Assembly: GCF_002902365.1 (NCBI RefSeq)
Contig: NZ_PPQC01000009.1
Coordinates: 1-64,000, forward strand
Direction of reading: 5' to 3'
Source: Staphylococcus cohnii subsp. cohnii
GTDB taxonomy: Bacteria > Bacillota > Bacilli > Staphylococcales > Staphylococcaceae
DNA length: 64,000 bases
The position numbers and the translations under genes were made by a program. The notes beneath the pieces were generated by a model. It was not told the DNA's origin and made no database searches. It saw only the letters and a list, made by a program, of their open reading frames with translations. Of the stretch, positions 37,877 to 46,501 are shown piece by piece; positions within the stretch are counted from its first letter, which is position 1, and each line of letters opens with the position of its first letter.

Positions 37877-38375
37877 TCATTCACCTCGCTTATCAAGTAT
37901 ATTTTTTATACTCATTATCATAAAACCTTTCAAATAAACTGTCAATATCATTGCTCATCAATATCGTTTAAGCATTTTTATAAATTTTCCTCAATTCTTT
38001 CAATAATAAATAAGCTTTCTTTTTAGAAAATAATATATTATTTAAATAACTAAATTTTAGCATTTATTAACATTTGTAATTTTCTGTTATTTTACAGATT
38101 TGTAATAAATTAGAGTGCAATATTACACCGTAATAACGGTAAAACACGATGATAATGGGCATTGAAGTCTAAAAAGAGTTAATATTTTTTGTTACATCTA
38201 GTGATTAATTATTAGAGTTAAATTACAAAATGATAACATTGCACACAAATCGACCATTATCTGATAAAGTATTGCTTGTCGTTAAAACAACGAAAAAAAA
38301 TATATTAAACTATTGTCATTTAGAGACTGAGATAATAAATAAAATGCTTTATAATTATTAGGAGGATATTTTACA
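37877..38375. other. Divergent regulatory gap between LLM gene and ssaA
   Basis: About 500 AT-rich bases holding promoters for both neighbours and a WalR-type box at 38222-38238. I see no open reading frame that deserves a call. Confidence 0.5.
38222..38238 (-). promoter_or_regulatory. WalR-type box upstream of ssaA
   Basis: On the minus strand TGTTAT-CATTT-TGTAAT fits the WalR consensus of two TGTWAH hexamers separated by five bases. It lies 138 bases upstream of the ssaA start. Confidence 0.65.
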
Positions 38376-39110
38376 ATGAAAAAAATCGCTACAGCTACAA
38401 TCGCTACTGCAGGAATCGCTACTTTTGCATTTGCACAAAACGAAGCAGATGCTGCTGAAAACAATAATGGTTATAACCCTAATGACCCAACTTCTTATAG
38501 CTATTCATATACTATAGATCAACAAGGTAATTACCACTATACTTGGCAAGGTAATTGGAATCCAAGTCAAGCTGACCAAGCTCATTCAACTAATAATGGT
38601 GCTACAAATAATGGTCAAAGCAGTAATTACGGTTCTACATATGGTAATTCAACTCAATCATATACAGCTAACAATACAACAGGTGGCGGTGGAGCTGCTT
38701 CTAACTCAACTTCAGACCGTAACATCAAAGTAACTACAACTAGCGCACCATCAAGTTCATCAAGTTCTATTTCAAGTACTTCAGGTTCTTCTAGCAACCT
38801 TTATACTTCTGGACAATGTACTTATTATGTATTTGATAAAGTTGGCGGTAAAATTGGTTCAACTTGGGGTAACGCTAACAACTGGGCAAGCGCTGCAGCT
38901 GCTTCAGGTTACACAGTAAACAACTCACCTTCACAAGGTTCAATCTTACAATCTTCAACTGGTGCTATGGGACATGTAGCATATGTTGAAAGTGTAAACA
39001 GTGACGGTTCAATCCGTGTATCTGAAATGAACTATGGTCAAGGTCCTGGTGTTGTTACTTCACGTACAATTTCAGCTAGCCAAGCTTCAAGCTATAACTA
39101 CATTCACTAA
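38376..39110 (+). CDS. ssaA: SsaA-type secreted CHAP-domain endopeptidase
   Basis: A 244-residue secreted protein. A signal peptide of about 27 residues ends near NEADAAE. Then comes an Asn/Tyr/Ser/Thr-rich linker to about residue 135, and the CHAP amidase/endopeptidase domain follows: [13 protein letters not shown] with the catalytic Cys, GHVAYVESV with the His, and ISEMNY-like VSEMNYGQG with the third residue. It cleaves peptidoglycan crosslinks or stem peptides and belongs to the WalKR regulon in S. aureus. TTAGGAGG precedes its ATG. Confidence 0.92.
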   Translation: MKKIATATIATAGIATFAFAQNEADAAENNNGYNPNDPTSYSYSYTIDQQGNYHYTWQGNWNPSQADQAHSTNNGATNNGQSSNYGSTYGNSTQSYTANNTTGGGGAASNSTSDRNIKVTTTSAPSSSSSSISSTSGSSSNLYTSGQCTYYVFDKVGGKIGSTWGNANNWASAAAASGYTVNNSPSQGSILQSSTGAMGHVAYVESVNSDGSIRVSEMNYGQGPGVVTSRTISASQASSYNYIH

Positions 39111-39157
39111 TCGTAAATATATAAGCGGGTAGGATATAAAATCACTGGCTAAAAAAT

Positions 39158-39198
39158 AAGCGTCAATTTCTATTGTAATAATATAGAAATTGGCGCTT
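39158..39198 (+). terminator. Terminator of ssaA
   Basis: AAGCGTCAATTTCTAT pairs with ATAGAAATTGGCGCTT with one wobble; the plus strand continues with T-rich sequence. Confidence 0.85.
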
Positions 39199-39370
39199 TC
39201 TTATTTCACTTTTATGTATTGTTTCGATAACGTAATTGCATATGTGATATATATTTAAGCAGTGGCTTCATTTAAAACGGATTTGAAAATTGTTGATTAC
39301 TCAGGTATTTTATGGAATGAAACTATTTTGGTATTGAAGTATTCTACAATATAAGCAATAAAATAAAAAA

Positions 39371-39399
39371 GTCTAGGACATCATTGATTCGTCCCAGAC
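39371..39399. repeat. Staphylococcal intergenic hairpin
   Basis: GTCTAGGAC at 39371-39379 pairs with GTCCCAGAC at 39391-39399 with one mismatch. A-run on the left would serve minus-strand termination, yet no minus-strand gene ends near it; it looks like one of the dispersed terminator-like repeats. Confidence 0.5.
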
Positions 39400-39721
39400 A
39401 CTTGTAAAGTAATAAAACATTTATTCATCAAATAGTATCTCAAATTAACAATTTCATTCATACCTATATTACTGTAAATATAACATTACTATCATTAATA
39501 GATTAAACTGAAGGATAGTCATGAGAATTTTGAATTAATACTTTACTTATTGACATGTAACGATACATATATCATTATTGTATTTTCCAGATAAATCGGT
39601 TTTATACTGTACCATCGCTACAATAAACACTATATATAATACGGAACCACCTCATCCATAGTTTTGTTTAGCCGAATTATTTATCTCATAAACATATTAT
39701 TATTAATTTCACTTAAATCTC

Positions 39722-39777
39722 ACTAAAGGTAGTCATATAAACAAGGTTAAAATTTGAATATATGACTACGCTTTAGT
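39722..39777 (-). terminator. Terminator of the opine dehydrogenase-nhaC operon
   Basis: Arms around ACTAAAG/CTTTAGT and TAGTCATAT/ATATGACTA pair with small bulges, about 35 bases past the nhaC stop. Confidence 0.75.
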
Positions 39778-39810
39778 TTTATTTTAGCATGTTGCTAATA
39801 TATATCATTT

Positions 39811-41211
39811 TTATCCTTCACTCGCTTTAGCTTTTTTTATGCCAATACCACTAAAACCATAAAATATCGCAAATAGGACACATAAATAACAAGGCACAGC
39901 CCATATAAAGAACTGGTCAACAGAAACACCTAATTGTTGAGTATAATAAATGCCAGAGGTGCCCCATGGTATCAATGGTATAATCATTGTGCCTGAATCT
40001 TCTAATGTTCTGGATAAATTTGACCGATCCAAGCCCATTTTATTGTACATATCCATCATTAATACACCAACCATAATTATTACAACAGAAGCAACACCTG
40101 CAGCTAACACCATCATTAATCCACCTAAAACTGTGGCAAGAATTAAAGTACCCACTGAATTGATATTACTAGATATTTTCTTCAAGATTACATCTAAACA
40201 TCCTGCTTTTTCCACTATGCCAGCAAAGGCATAACCACAGAAAATAGTAACTACAATTTCAGTCATACTCATCATACCGCCCTGTTCTATTAAATTAACA
40301 GCTTTATCGGATAATGAGCCATGTAAATTAGGTACCATGCTTTTATTAAATCCATCAAATGTGGCTTTAAAGCCATCTGTTATCTTAAAGCCATTATTAA
40401 AAGCCCCGATAACAATCGCACTTACACTGGAGATTAACATCGACGGTACCGTAGAAATTTTAAACAATAAACATACAATGATAATGATTAACGGTAACCA
40501 TACAAAAAAGTTGATATTATAAATCGTTGATAGCTCCTTGAGCATCGCATTAACTTGCGAAGTATTCGCGCTACCTTTAAATTGTAAACCAGCAAAATAC
40601 CATACAATTAATCCAATTATAGATGCTGGCACCGTTGTCCATATCATTGCTCTTATATGTGAGAAGATATTTACTTTAGTGACCAACGCTGCTAAATTAG
40701 TCGTGTCTGATAGTGGTGTCATTTTATCACCAAATACTGCACCTGCAATGATTGCACCTGCAGCCATACCAGCTGGAATATTTAGCTGTGCACTAATCGC
40801 CATCAGTGCTATGCCTGCTGTAGATGCTGATCCCCATGCAGTTCCAGTAGCAACTGAGGTAATTGCACAAATAATAAACGCTGATACTAAAAACAAATTA
40901 GGATTTAAAAATTCTAAGCCATAATAAATCAGTGCAGGTACTGTTCCAGAATACATCCAAGTACCTACGATAATGCCTACAGATAGTATAATAAATATCG
41001 CTGGCATTGCTGTTGCTAAACGATTGGTAATGCCTTCTTCTAAATCTTTCCATTTTAAACCTACTCGTCTCGCAATAATTGCAGCATAAGCTGAAGAAAG
41101 AATAAGCAGTGCTTGAATTGGAATATCAAACACAACAAAACCAGTAATTACAATAATAATCATCACTATGATCGTTGAAATTGATTCTAAAAAAGTTGGT
41201 TGTCTTTTCAT
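39811..41211 (-). CDS. nhaC: NhaC-family Na+/H+ antiporter
   Basis: A 466-residue membrane protein with about eleven or twelve spans. GTAWGSASTAGIALMAIS, GDKMTPLSDTTNLAA and GTSGIYYTQQLGV are signature stretches of the NhaC family (Na+/H+ or malate/lactate antiporters). It is 37 bases downstream of an opine-dehydrogenase-family gene in the same direction, which makes export or exchange of the product of that enzyme possible. I take the second of two in-frame ATG codons. Confidence 0.86.
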   Translation of the reverse strand: MKRQPTFLESISTIIVMIIIVITGFVVFDIPIQALLILSSAYAAIIARRVGLKWKDLEEGITNRLATAMPAIFIILSVGIIVGTWMYSGTVPALIYYGLEFLNPNLFLVSAFIICAITSVATGTAWGSASTAGIALMAISAQLNIPAGMAAGAIIAGAVFGDKMTPLSDTTNLAALVTKVNIFSHIRAMIWTTVPASIIGLIVWYFAGLQFKGSANTSQVNAMLKELSTIYNINFFVWLPLIIIIVCLLFKISTVPSMLISSVSAIVIGAFNNGFKITDGFKATFDGFNKSMVPNLHGSLSDKAVNLIEQGGMMSMTEIVVTIFCGYAFAGIVEKAGCLDVILKKISSNINSVGTLILATVLGGLMMVLAAGVASVVIIMVGVLMMDMYNKMGLDRSNLSRTLEDSGTMIIPLIPWGTSGIYYTQQLGVSVDQFFIWAVPCYLCVLFAIFYGFSGIGIKKAKASEG

Positions 41212-41248
41212 ACACATTTCCCCTTATTTATATGAATGAATATTATAA

Positions 41249-42319
41249 TTAGTACAATCCTAACTTATCTTTTCCTAACTCATCTATCGTTAACCCCTCT
41301 TCAAAGAAGTCACGTTCTAATATTGTAGATGCAATAATAATAATCGCATCAATGTTAGGCGTTGGTACATCAATTTCTCGGCCTAAACTTGACCAAAGCA
41401 CTAAACCATGTGCAATATCTTCTGTTAAATAACGATTCTTCACATGATTAGGTCCCTTAATTTGAGAAAATACGGGACTCGTATTAAACAAACGGTTAAG
41501 TGGTTCATCCTCATCTTGTCTTTCTAAATAACCACGTTCAATTCGAGCTTCTTTTGCAGATGATAACTCAAATCCTAATTTACGTCCTAATGTTAGTCTT
41601 TCTAACTCTACTGCATGTAATAAGCGCACAGTATGTTTCGTAATCCCTTCTTCGTACAATGCGAACGTATCAGCATAATCAATTCTTCCTACATTTAATA
41701 ACGTTGGCCCAGGATGAACTTCAGGGTTACCATTTTCTAAATTTGTTTTCCACAAGCTTTCTTCCTTTACAATATAAGGATACAATTTTTCTATTGTATC
41801 GAAGCTATCACTTAACTCTTCTTTGTCATATGTTGAAAAATGTACTTTTCTAACATTTAAAGATAAATCGACACGTGCTGCCTCAAAATCGACACGTGTA
41901 CCATAAGTTAATGTATTTACTTCAGCAAACTTAGGCATTACATCTATATGCATATCTTCTAGCACATTCATAAAACGTATTGATCCCATAGCAGCAGCAA
42001 TATTAAAGAATATTAATTGATGTGCTTTGATAAATGGTGCCATAGTATGTGCATAATGTTCAATGAATGATGAAGGTATAACAACTTGTATAACTTCAGC
42101 ACCTTCAAGTACGTATTCCATATCGTCACTTATGTCAGTAAATTTTACGAAGGTTTCCTCACCTTCATTATTAAATGTAAAACCACCTTGCTCAATGGCT
42201 TTATCAAATTTATCTATCGATTGATTTCTACAATATAATTTGACTTCATGTCCTTTGCTAACCATATCTAGTGCTGCAGTAACAGCACCATTACCTGATC
42301 CTACAATAGCTATCTTCAT
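41249..42319 (-). CDS. Octopine/nopaline dehydrogenase-family protein
   Basis: A 356-residue dehydrogenase. The N-terminal Rossmann motif IAIVGSGNGAVTAAL binds NAD(P), and the C-terminal helical domain has HPGPTLLNVGRIDYAD, the His-containing substrate region of the octopine/nopaline dehydrogenase family. These enzymes join an amino acid to a keto acid by reductive amination. It is distinct from CntM, which makes staphylopine. The start at 42319 uses GAAGGGTG. It forms an operon with nhaC. Its substrates are unknown. Confidence 0.85.
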   Translation of the reverse strand: MKIAIVGSGNGAVTAALDMVSKGHEVKLYCRNQSIDKFDKAIEQGGFTFNNEGEETFVKFTDISDDMEYVLEGAEVIQVVIPSSFIEHYAHTMAPFIKAHQLIFFNIAAAMGSIRFMNVLEDMHIDVMPKFAEVNTLTYGTRVDFEAARVDLSLNVRKVHFSTYDKEELSDSFDTIEKLYPYIVKEESLWKTNLENGNPEVHPGPTLLNVGRIDYADTFALYEEGITKHTVRLLHAVELERLTLGRKLGFELSSAKEARIERGYLERQDEDEPLNRLFNTSPVFSQIKGPNHVKNRYLTEDIAHGLVLWSSLGREIDVPTPNIDAIIIIASTILERDFFEEGLTIDELGKDKLGLY

Positions 42320-42572
42320 AAACACCCTTCTTTCTTTAAACATTGAATTTTTCGTGTTAAACATTACTCTCATGTATAACCTATTAAGAAAAATGATAAA
42401 CACTGGTATACAACCTATTTAATTTTTTCAATTAAATACCTGCTTATGTGCATTTCTATATTTTAACAATATCGCAACATTGTAAACAGTCTTTTTTATA
42501 AAATTTTTCAAATAATGTACAACTCATTTTTGGTTTTGTTATAGTAATAGTAAGTTAAAAGGAGGAATAATA

Positions 42573-42935
42573 ATGACTGAAGCATACTCAAATCGTGAAG
42601 TATTCAATCAAGAACCTAATAGCGATGCAAGATTGATGGCAACATTAATTTATGTACTTAGTTTTTTCACTACATTTTTAGCACCACTAATCATTTGGCT
42701 TATTAAACGTGAAGACTCAGCATTCGTTGATAGAGCAGGTAAAAATTATTTTAATTTCCTAATTTCATATGTTATTTGGTTAACGGTTTCAACTATTTTG
42801 ATGTTCATTCTCATAGGATTTATTCTATTTCCTATCATCGCAATTTTAAACTTTATTTTTACAATTGTAGCAGCAGTAAAAGCGTATAATGGAGAAGATT
42901 ATTTACCACCGCTATCTATTAGATTTTTCAAATAA
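42573..42935 (+). CDS. DUF4870 membrane protein
   Basis: A 120-residue protein with an acidic N-terminal 20 residues and three spans. SDARLMATLIYVLSFFT and LIIWLIKREDSAFVDRAGKN are hallmarks of DUF4870 (Tic20-like). AAAGGAGG precedes the ATG. It is a single gene with a terminator at 43064-43097. The family has no assigned function. Confidence 0.88.
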   Translation: MTEAYSNREVFNQEPNSDARLMATLIYVLSFFTTFLAPLIIWLIKREDSAFVDRAGKNYFNFLISYVIWLTVSTILMFILIGFILFPIIAILNFIFTIVAAVKAYNGEDYLPPLSIRFFK

Positions 42936-43063
42936 TTTTAATCAAAATTTTGTGATTCTTTACACTCAATGTAATATACAAATCCAGCAGATGTGTAGAT
43001 GATGTATTCAAACCTTATACTTGCGCATTTTTTACCATATTACAACAATATTCTCTTTTGTAA

Positions 43064-43097
43064 CCTCACGTGTTGTTTATTACAACAATATGTGAGG
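43064..43097 (+). terminator. Terminator of the DUF4870 gene
   Basis: CCTCAC/GTGAGG outer arms with inner TGTTGT/ACAACA pairing, followed by a T-run. Confidence 0.85.
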
Positions 43098-43110
43098 TCT
43101 TTTTAATTGT

Positions 43111-43127
43111 TTTACAAATACGTAACA
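43111..43127 (-). promoter_or_regulatory. WalR-type box upstream of the second CHAP gene
   Basis: On the minus strand TGTTAC-GTATT-TGTAAA fits TGTWAH-N5-TGTWAH exactly, in the same reversed orientation as the ssaA box and 122 bases from the start codon. Confidence 0.7.
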
Positions 43128-43248
43128 ATCCACACAAAGTGATGTTCTTCTGTTATTGTATAAATTGTCGTTGAAACTAACGCAGTAATTATAAAAATAA
43201 ATTTTATTAAAATAATAGATGAATTAAATTTGGGAGGACTTTTTTATT

Positions 43249-43716
43249 ATGAAAAAAATAGTAACAGCAACAACATTGACAGCAGGTATCGGCGCAGCAA
43301 TTGTAGGTTTAGATCACGGAAATGAAGCTAATGCAGCTGAACAAACTACACAAGCTAATCAAAACACAACACAAGCTACATCAGGTTCAAGTGCAAACTT
43401 ATATACTGCTGGACAATGTACTTGGTACGTATTTGATAAAACAGGTGGCGAAATCGGTTCTACATGGGGAAATGCAAATAATTGGGCTTCTGCAGCATCT
43501 TCAGCAGGATATACAGTTAACAATTCTCCAGAGGCAGGTTCTATCTTACAATCTAGTGAAGGTAGCATGGGCCACGTAGCATACGTTGAAAATGTTAACA
43601 GCGACGGTTCTGTAAATGTTTCTGAAATGAACTATAATGGTGGACCATTCTCAGTAAGTGAACGTACAATTTCAGCTGGTGAAGCTAGTTCATATAACTA
43701 TATCCACCTTAACTAA
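43249..43716 (+). CDS. Short SsaA-like CHAP-domain protein
   Basis: A 155-residue secreted protein with a signal peptide ending near ANAAEQ, a short Gln/Thr/Asn linker and a CHAP domain almost the same as that of the ssaA product: [29 protein letters not shown] and VSEMNYNGG carry the catalytic Cys, His and third residue. It lacks the long linker of its paralog. TGGGAGG precedes the ATG. WalKR control is likely from the box upstream. Confidence 0.92.
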   Translation: MKKIVTATTLTAGIGAAIVGLDHGNEANAAEQTTQANQNTTQATSGSSANLYTAGQCTWYVFDKTGGEIGSTWGNANNWASAASSAGYTVNNSPEAGSILQSSEGSMGHVAYVENVNSDGSVNVSEMNYNGGPFSVSERTISAGEASSYNYIHLN

Positions 43717-43863
43717 TATTGCTATTAAATAATCACTATTGGGAGGCATATGAAACATAAAGTCATGTGCTTAAATGACGACTTTATACGTATGATAAAT
43801 ATGATTATTTATGGTAAAAAAGCAATAACAATTCTTTTCAATAATAAGTAGTAACTTATAAAA

Positions 43864-43891
43864 AGTCTAAGATATTCTTTAATGTCTTAGG
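43864..43891 (+). repeat. Left direct repeat flanking IS remnant 2
   Basis: A 28-bp sequence beginning AGTCTAAGATATTCTTTAAT that recurs at 44468-44495 with one mismatch. It contains CTAAGA/TCTTAG arms, so it is a small stem-loop. Confidence 0.85.
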
Positions 43892-43893
43892 TT

Positions 43894-44467
43894 CAGACTG
43901 CCAACAAAGTCTCCGACTTTGTTGGCAGTTTTTTTATGCACGTTTTCCGTGGGCACTGCCTTAGCCTGTATTCTTCGACTAGTGCTATTCCCGCAAGAGT
44001 CGGCATAAATCACTACCAATATTATAATATATGTAAATTAAGCAGTGATGATAGTTATGATGCTGAATAAATCATTTGCGAAAAGAGAGCAATATGAAAT
44101 AATTTCTATCTCTGAATTAGTCCCTAATAATCATTGATTACGTAAAGTCGATGCGATATTAGATTTAAACTTTGTATATGAACTTGTCGAAGACAAATAT
44201 TTGAGAAAATAATAGAAATAGCTATCAAAAATAATTTGGTAGATCACTCATATTTATATATTGACTTCATATATATTAAAGCAAATGCAAATAAGAATAA
44301 GTATACAACTGAATTAGTTAAAAAGGACACACTCCACTTTCAAGAAAAATTAAAAAAATTAACGCATAAAGATTAGTTCAAGGAAAAAATCTTATTTGTA
44401 AAAACTGTATAAATAGCAAATAAACAAACCCTCCGCAAATTAATGAGAAGAGTTTGTCTACTTTCTG
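43894..44467 (+). mobile_element. Decayed IS1182/IS1272-type element, copy 2
   Basis: A 574-bp deleted element. Its left end CAGACTGCCAACAAAGTC matches the reversed right end CAGAAAGTAGACAAACTC at 12 of 18 positions, so these are the terminal inverted repeats. The left end forms a perfect 14-bp terminator stem (43898-43911 with 43915-43928) followed by seven T. The transposase gene keeps an N-terminal and a middle piece; the catalytic C-terminal half is gone. Confidence 0.87.
44057..44376 (+). pseudogene. IS1182-family transposase, N-terminal fragments
   Basis: From ATG 44057 the reading MMLNKSFAKREQYEIISISE runs on to LVPNNH, a TGA stop, then LRKVDAILDLNFVYELVEDKY. A second piece reads DHSYLYIDF and KANANKNKYTTELVKKDT, where intact relatives have DSTHIKANANKNK; the serine-threonine-histidine has mutated. 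Stops and deletions show it is dead. Confidence 0.85.
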
Positions 44468-44495
44468 AGTCTAAGATATTCTTTAATGCCTTAGG
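44468..44495 (+). repeat. Right direct repeat flanking IS remnant 2
   Basis: Second copy of the 28-bp repeat of 43864-43891, differing by one base (T to C). Confidence 0.85.
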
Positions 44496-44586
44496 CTTTT
44501 TATATTGAAATGATGTGTACATATTGCAGGCTAATTAAAAGTTTGAGAAAATAATAGCGTTTCATGTAAAAAGGAGGTTGAAGCAA

Positions 44587-44907
44587 ATGCAGTGGCTTAA
44601 AGTTATCATAGCAGGAATTATAGAAATATTATGGGTTACTGGATTAAACACTGCTGACTCATTCTTGAGTTGGACTGGTACGATTATTATTTTAATATTG
44701 AGTTTCTATTTAGTCATTTCAGCTTGTAAATCGTTACCTGTTGGAACTGTTTATGCTGTATTTGTAGGTATTGGTGCTATTGGAACAGTAATGGTTGATA
44801 TGATGTTTTTCGGAGACCATTTTAACATTGCGAAAATAGCATTAGTTATCTTACTTGTAATTGGAATTATCGGTCTTAAATTAACTACAGAGGAGGCTGA
44901 ACAATAA
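44587..44907 (+). CDS. SMR-family exporter subunit, YkkC-like
   Basis: A 106-residue small multidrug resistance protein with four spans. The first helix has the conserved membrane Glu in GIIEILWVTGL, and SLPVGTVYAVFVGIGAIGTV is the helix 3 signature; both match B. subtilis YkkC. The ATG at 44587 follows AAGGAGG by nine bases. It overlaps its partner by one base; the two form a paired heterodimeric exporter. YkkCD-type pairs export guanidinium-like cations. No guanidine riboswitch is present upstream. Confidence 0.88.
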   Translation: MQWLKVIIAGIIEILWVTGLNTADSFLSWTGTIIILILSFYLVISACKSLPVGTVYAVFVGIGAIGTVMVDMMFFGDHFNIAKIALVILLVIGIIGLKLTTEEAEQ

Positions 44908-45224
44908 TGGCATGGATTATACTATTTATGGCTGGTTTACTAGAAGTTGTTGGTGTCATTATTCTAAATGAAATTGCTCGTACTAAAAAGAAAGCATTCG
45001 TTGTGCTTTTAGCAGTTGCCTTTATTTGTAGTTTTAGCACACTTAAATTAGCAATGACAATGGGTATACCTATGGGTACTGCTTATGCTGTATGGAGTGG
45101 TATTGGTACAGGTGGAGGCACGCTAGCCGGCATGCTTATCTATAATGAATCTAAAAATATCAAACGTATTTTCTTTATTGTTATCATTGTTTTAGCAATT
45201 GTTGGCTTGAAAATTGTTGGTTAA
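44907..45224 (+). CDS. SMR-family exporter subunit, YkkD-like
   Basis: A 105-residue SMR protein with four spans: GLLEVVGVIILNE with the membrane Glu, MGTAYAVWSGIGTGGGTLAG in helix 3 and NIKRIFFIVIIV in helix 4, like B. subtilis YkkD. Its ATG shares a base with the stop of the first subunit gene (TAATG), so translation is coupled. Confidence 0.88.
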   Translation: MAWIILFMAGLLEVVGVIILNEIARTKKKAFVVLLAVAFICSFSTLKLAMTMGIPMGTAYAVWSGIGTGGGTLAGMLIYNESKNIKRIFFIVIIVLAIVGLKIVG

Positions 45225-45387
45225 AATAACTTTTTAAATTAGCGTAATATCTACGATTATAAAATTATCACTTTATTTTAGAAATATAATCATATGTAAT
45301 ATGTACTTTGTTAAAATTGAGAGCAATGTAAAAGTTTGTTTACTTATATAAAATTTACTATACTTTAGGTAAAGGAAGTGATTATAC

Positions 45388-46344
45388 ATGGTAAAAGTTT
45401 TCATTGCAGGCTCAATACCAGAAGTTGGGTATAACTTGCTAAAAGAACAAGGTTATGAAGTTGATATGTATGAAGGCAAAGGTATTATTGATAAAGAAAC
45501 ATTGATTCAAGGCGTTAAAGATGCTGATGCTTTAATCAGCCTTCTATCTACTAATGTTGATAAAGATGTGATTGATGCAGGCTCAAACTTAAAAATCATC
45601 ACAAACTATGGCGCTGGTTTCAATAACGTAGATGTTGAACACGCACGTCAAAAACAAATTGATGTAACAAATACACCAAAAGCTTCAACAAACTCTACAG
45701 CAGAATTAACTTTCGCACTTGTATTAGCTGTAGCGAGACGTATTCCTGAAGGCGATAAATTATGTCGTACAACCGGATTTGACGGATGGGCACCGTTATT
45801 CTTCCGTGGTAGAGAAGTTTCTGGTAAAACAATAGGAATCATTGGTTTAGGAGAAATTGGAAGTGCAGTGGCAAGACGTGCGAAAGCATTTGATATGAAC
45901 GTACTTTACACAGGACCTCATCAAAAAGTTGATAAGGAACGTGAAATAGGTGCTAAATATGTTGATTTTGATACGCTCTTACAGCACTCAGATTTCATTA
46001 CAATTAATGCTGCATATAATCCTGATTTACACCATTTATTTGACACTGAACAATTCAAATTAATGAAACAAACAAGTTATCTCATTAATGCAGCTAGAGG
46101 CCCTATCGTAAATGAAGCCTCTTTAGTAGAAGCATTAAAAAATAAAGATATCGAAGGTGCAGCATTAGATGTGTTTGAATTTGAACCTGAAATTAATGAT
46201 GAACTAAAATCATTAGATAATGTTGTTATTACGCCACACATTGGTAATGCTACTTTTGAATCTCGTGATATGATGTCAAAAATTGTAGCTAGTGACACAA
46301 TAAGTAAACTTAATGGTGAAGAACCTAAATTTGTCGTTAATTAA
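45388..46344 (+). CDS. D-isomer-specific 2-hydroxyacid dehydrogenase
   Basis: A 318-residue NAD-dependent dehydrogenase of the glyoxylate/hydroxypyruvate/phosphoglycerate type. The nucleotide loop GLGEIGSAVARR is near residue 152, and the catalytic Arg, Glu and His are in NAARGPIVNE, FEFEPEIND and ITPHIGNAT. AAGGAAGTG precedes the ATG. It has no operon partner. The exact substrate (glycerate, lactate or glyoxylate) cannot be decided; the S. aureus homolog is annotated as glycerate or lactate dehydrogenase family. Confidence 0.88.
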   Translation: MVKVFIAGSIPEVGYNLLKEQGYEVDMYEGKGIIDKETLIQGVKDADALISLLSTNVDKDVIDAGSNLKIITNYGAGFNNVDVEHARQKQIDVTNTPKASTNSTAELTFALVLAVARRIPEGDKLCRTTGFDGWAPLFFRGREVSGKTIGIIGLGEIGSAVARRAKAFDMNVLYTGPHQKVDKEREIGAKYVDFDTLLQHSDFITINAAYNPDLHHLFDTEQFKLMKQTSYLINAARGPIVNEASLVEALKNKDIEGAALDVFEFEPEINDELKSLDNVVITPHIGNATFESRDMMSKIVASDTISKLNGEEPKFVVN

Positions 46345-46459
46345 TCATTGAATATTTAACAAAACATAAACACAAGGACACCTTCATTTTGACTCATGTT
46401 TAAAGGACAGTTTCTATTCAAAACAGTTATAAACTCCCACAATTAATGGGATTAAAATA

Positions 46460-46501
46460 ACACTTCCGTGCTATTTATTAAAATGTATAGCACGGAAGTG
46501 T
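46460..46501 (+). terminator. Terminator of the 2-hydroxyacid dehydrogenase gene
   Basis: ACACTTCCGTGCTAT (46460-46474) and ATAGCACGGAAGTGT (46487-46501) pair perfectly over 15 bp, with five T at the end. Confidence 0.9.

Larger units (their letters stand above)
39111..39810. other. Long intergenic stretch between ssaA and nhaC
   Basis: 700 bases between convergent genes with three hairpins (39158-39198, 39371-39399, 39722-39777). The rest is AT-rich with no supported gene. A partial staphylococcal intergenic repeat (GTCTAGGAC to GTCCCAGAC) is present. Confidence 0.6.
42936..43248. other. Regulatory gap before the second CHAP gene
   Basis: 313 bases with the DUF4870 terminator, a WalR-type box and the promoter of the next gene. 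No other gene seen. Confidence 0.6.
43717..44586. other. Gap between CHAP gene and SMR pair, mostly IS remnant
   Basis: 870 bases. 43717-43863 holds only a possible 33-codon frame (43750-43851), discussed as a finding. 43864-44495 is the second IS1182-type remnant and its repeats. 44496-44586 must hold the SMR promoter. Confidence 0.6.

Noticed and set aside
38096-38116. Another WalR-type box near TGTAATTTTCTGTTAT before ssaA
   Set aside because: The two hexamers are separated by four bases where the consensus needs five, so I kept only the site at 38222-38238.
40538-40924. 128-codon frame opposite nhaC
   Set aside because: Complement of the conserved NhaC signature stretches; no start signal.
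44461-44586. Guanidine (ykkC) riboswitch upstream of the SMR pair
   Set aside because: I looked for the conserved helices and the ACGG-type loops and found none; the space is also too short.
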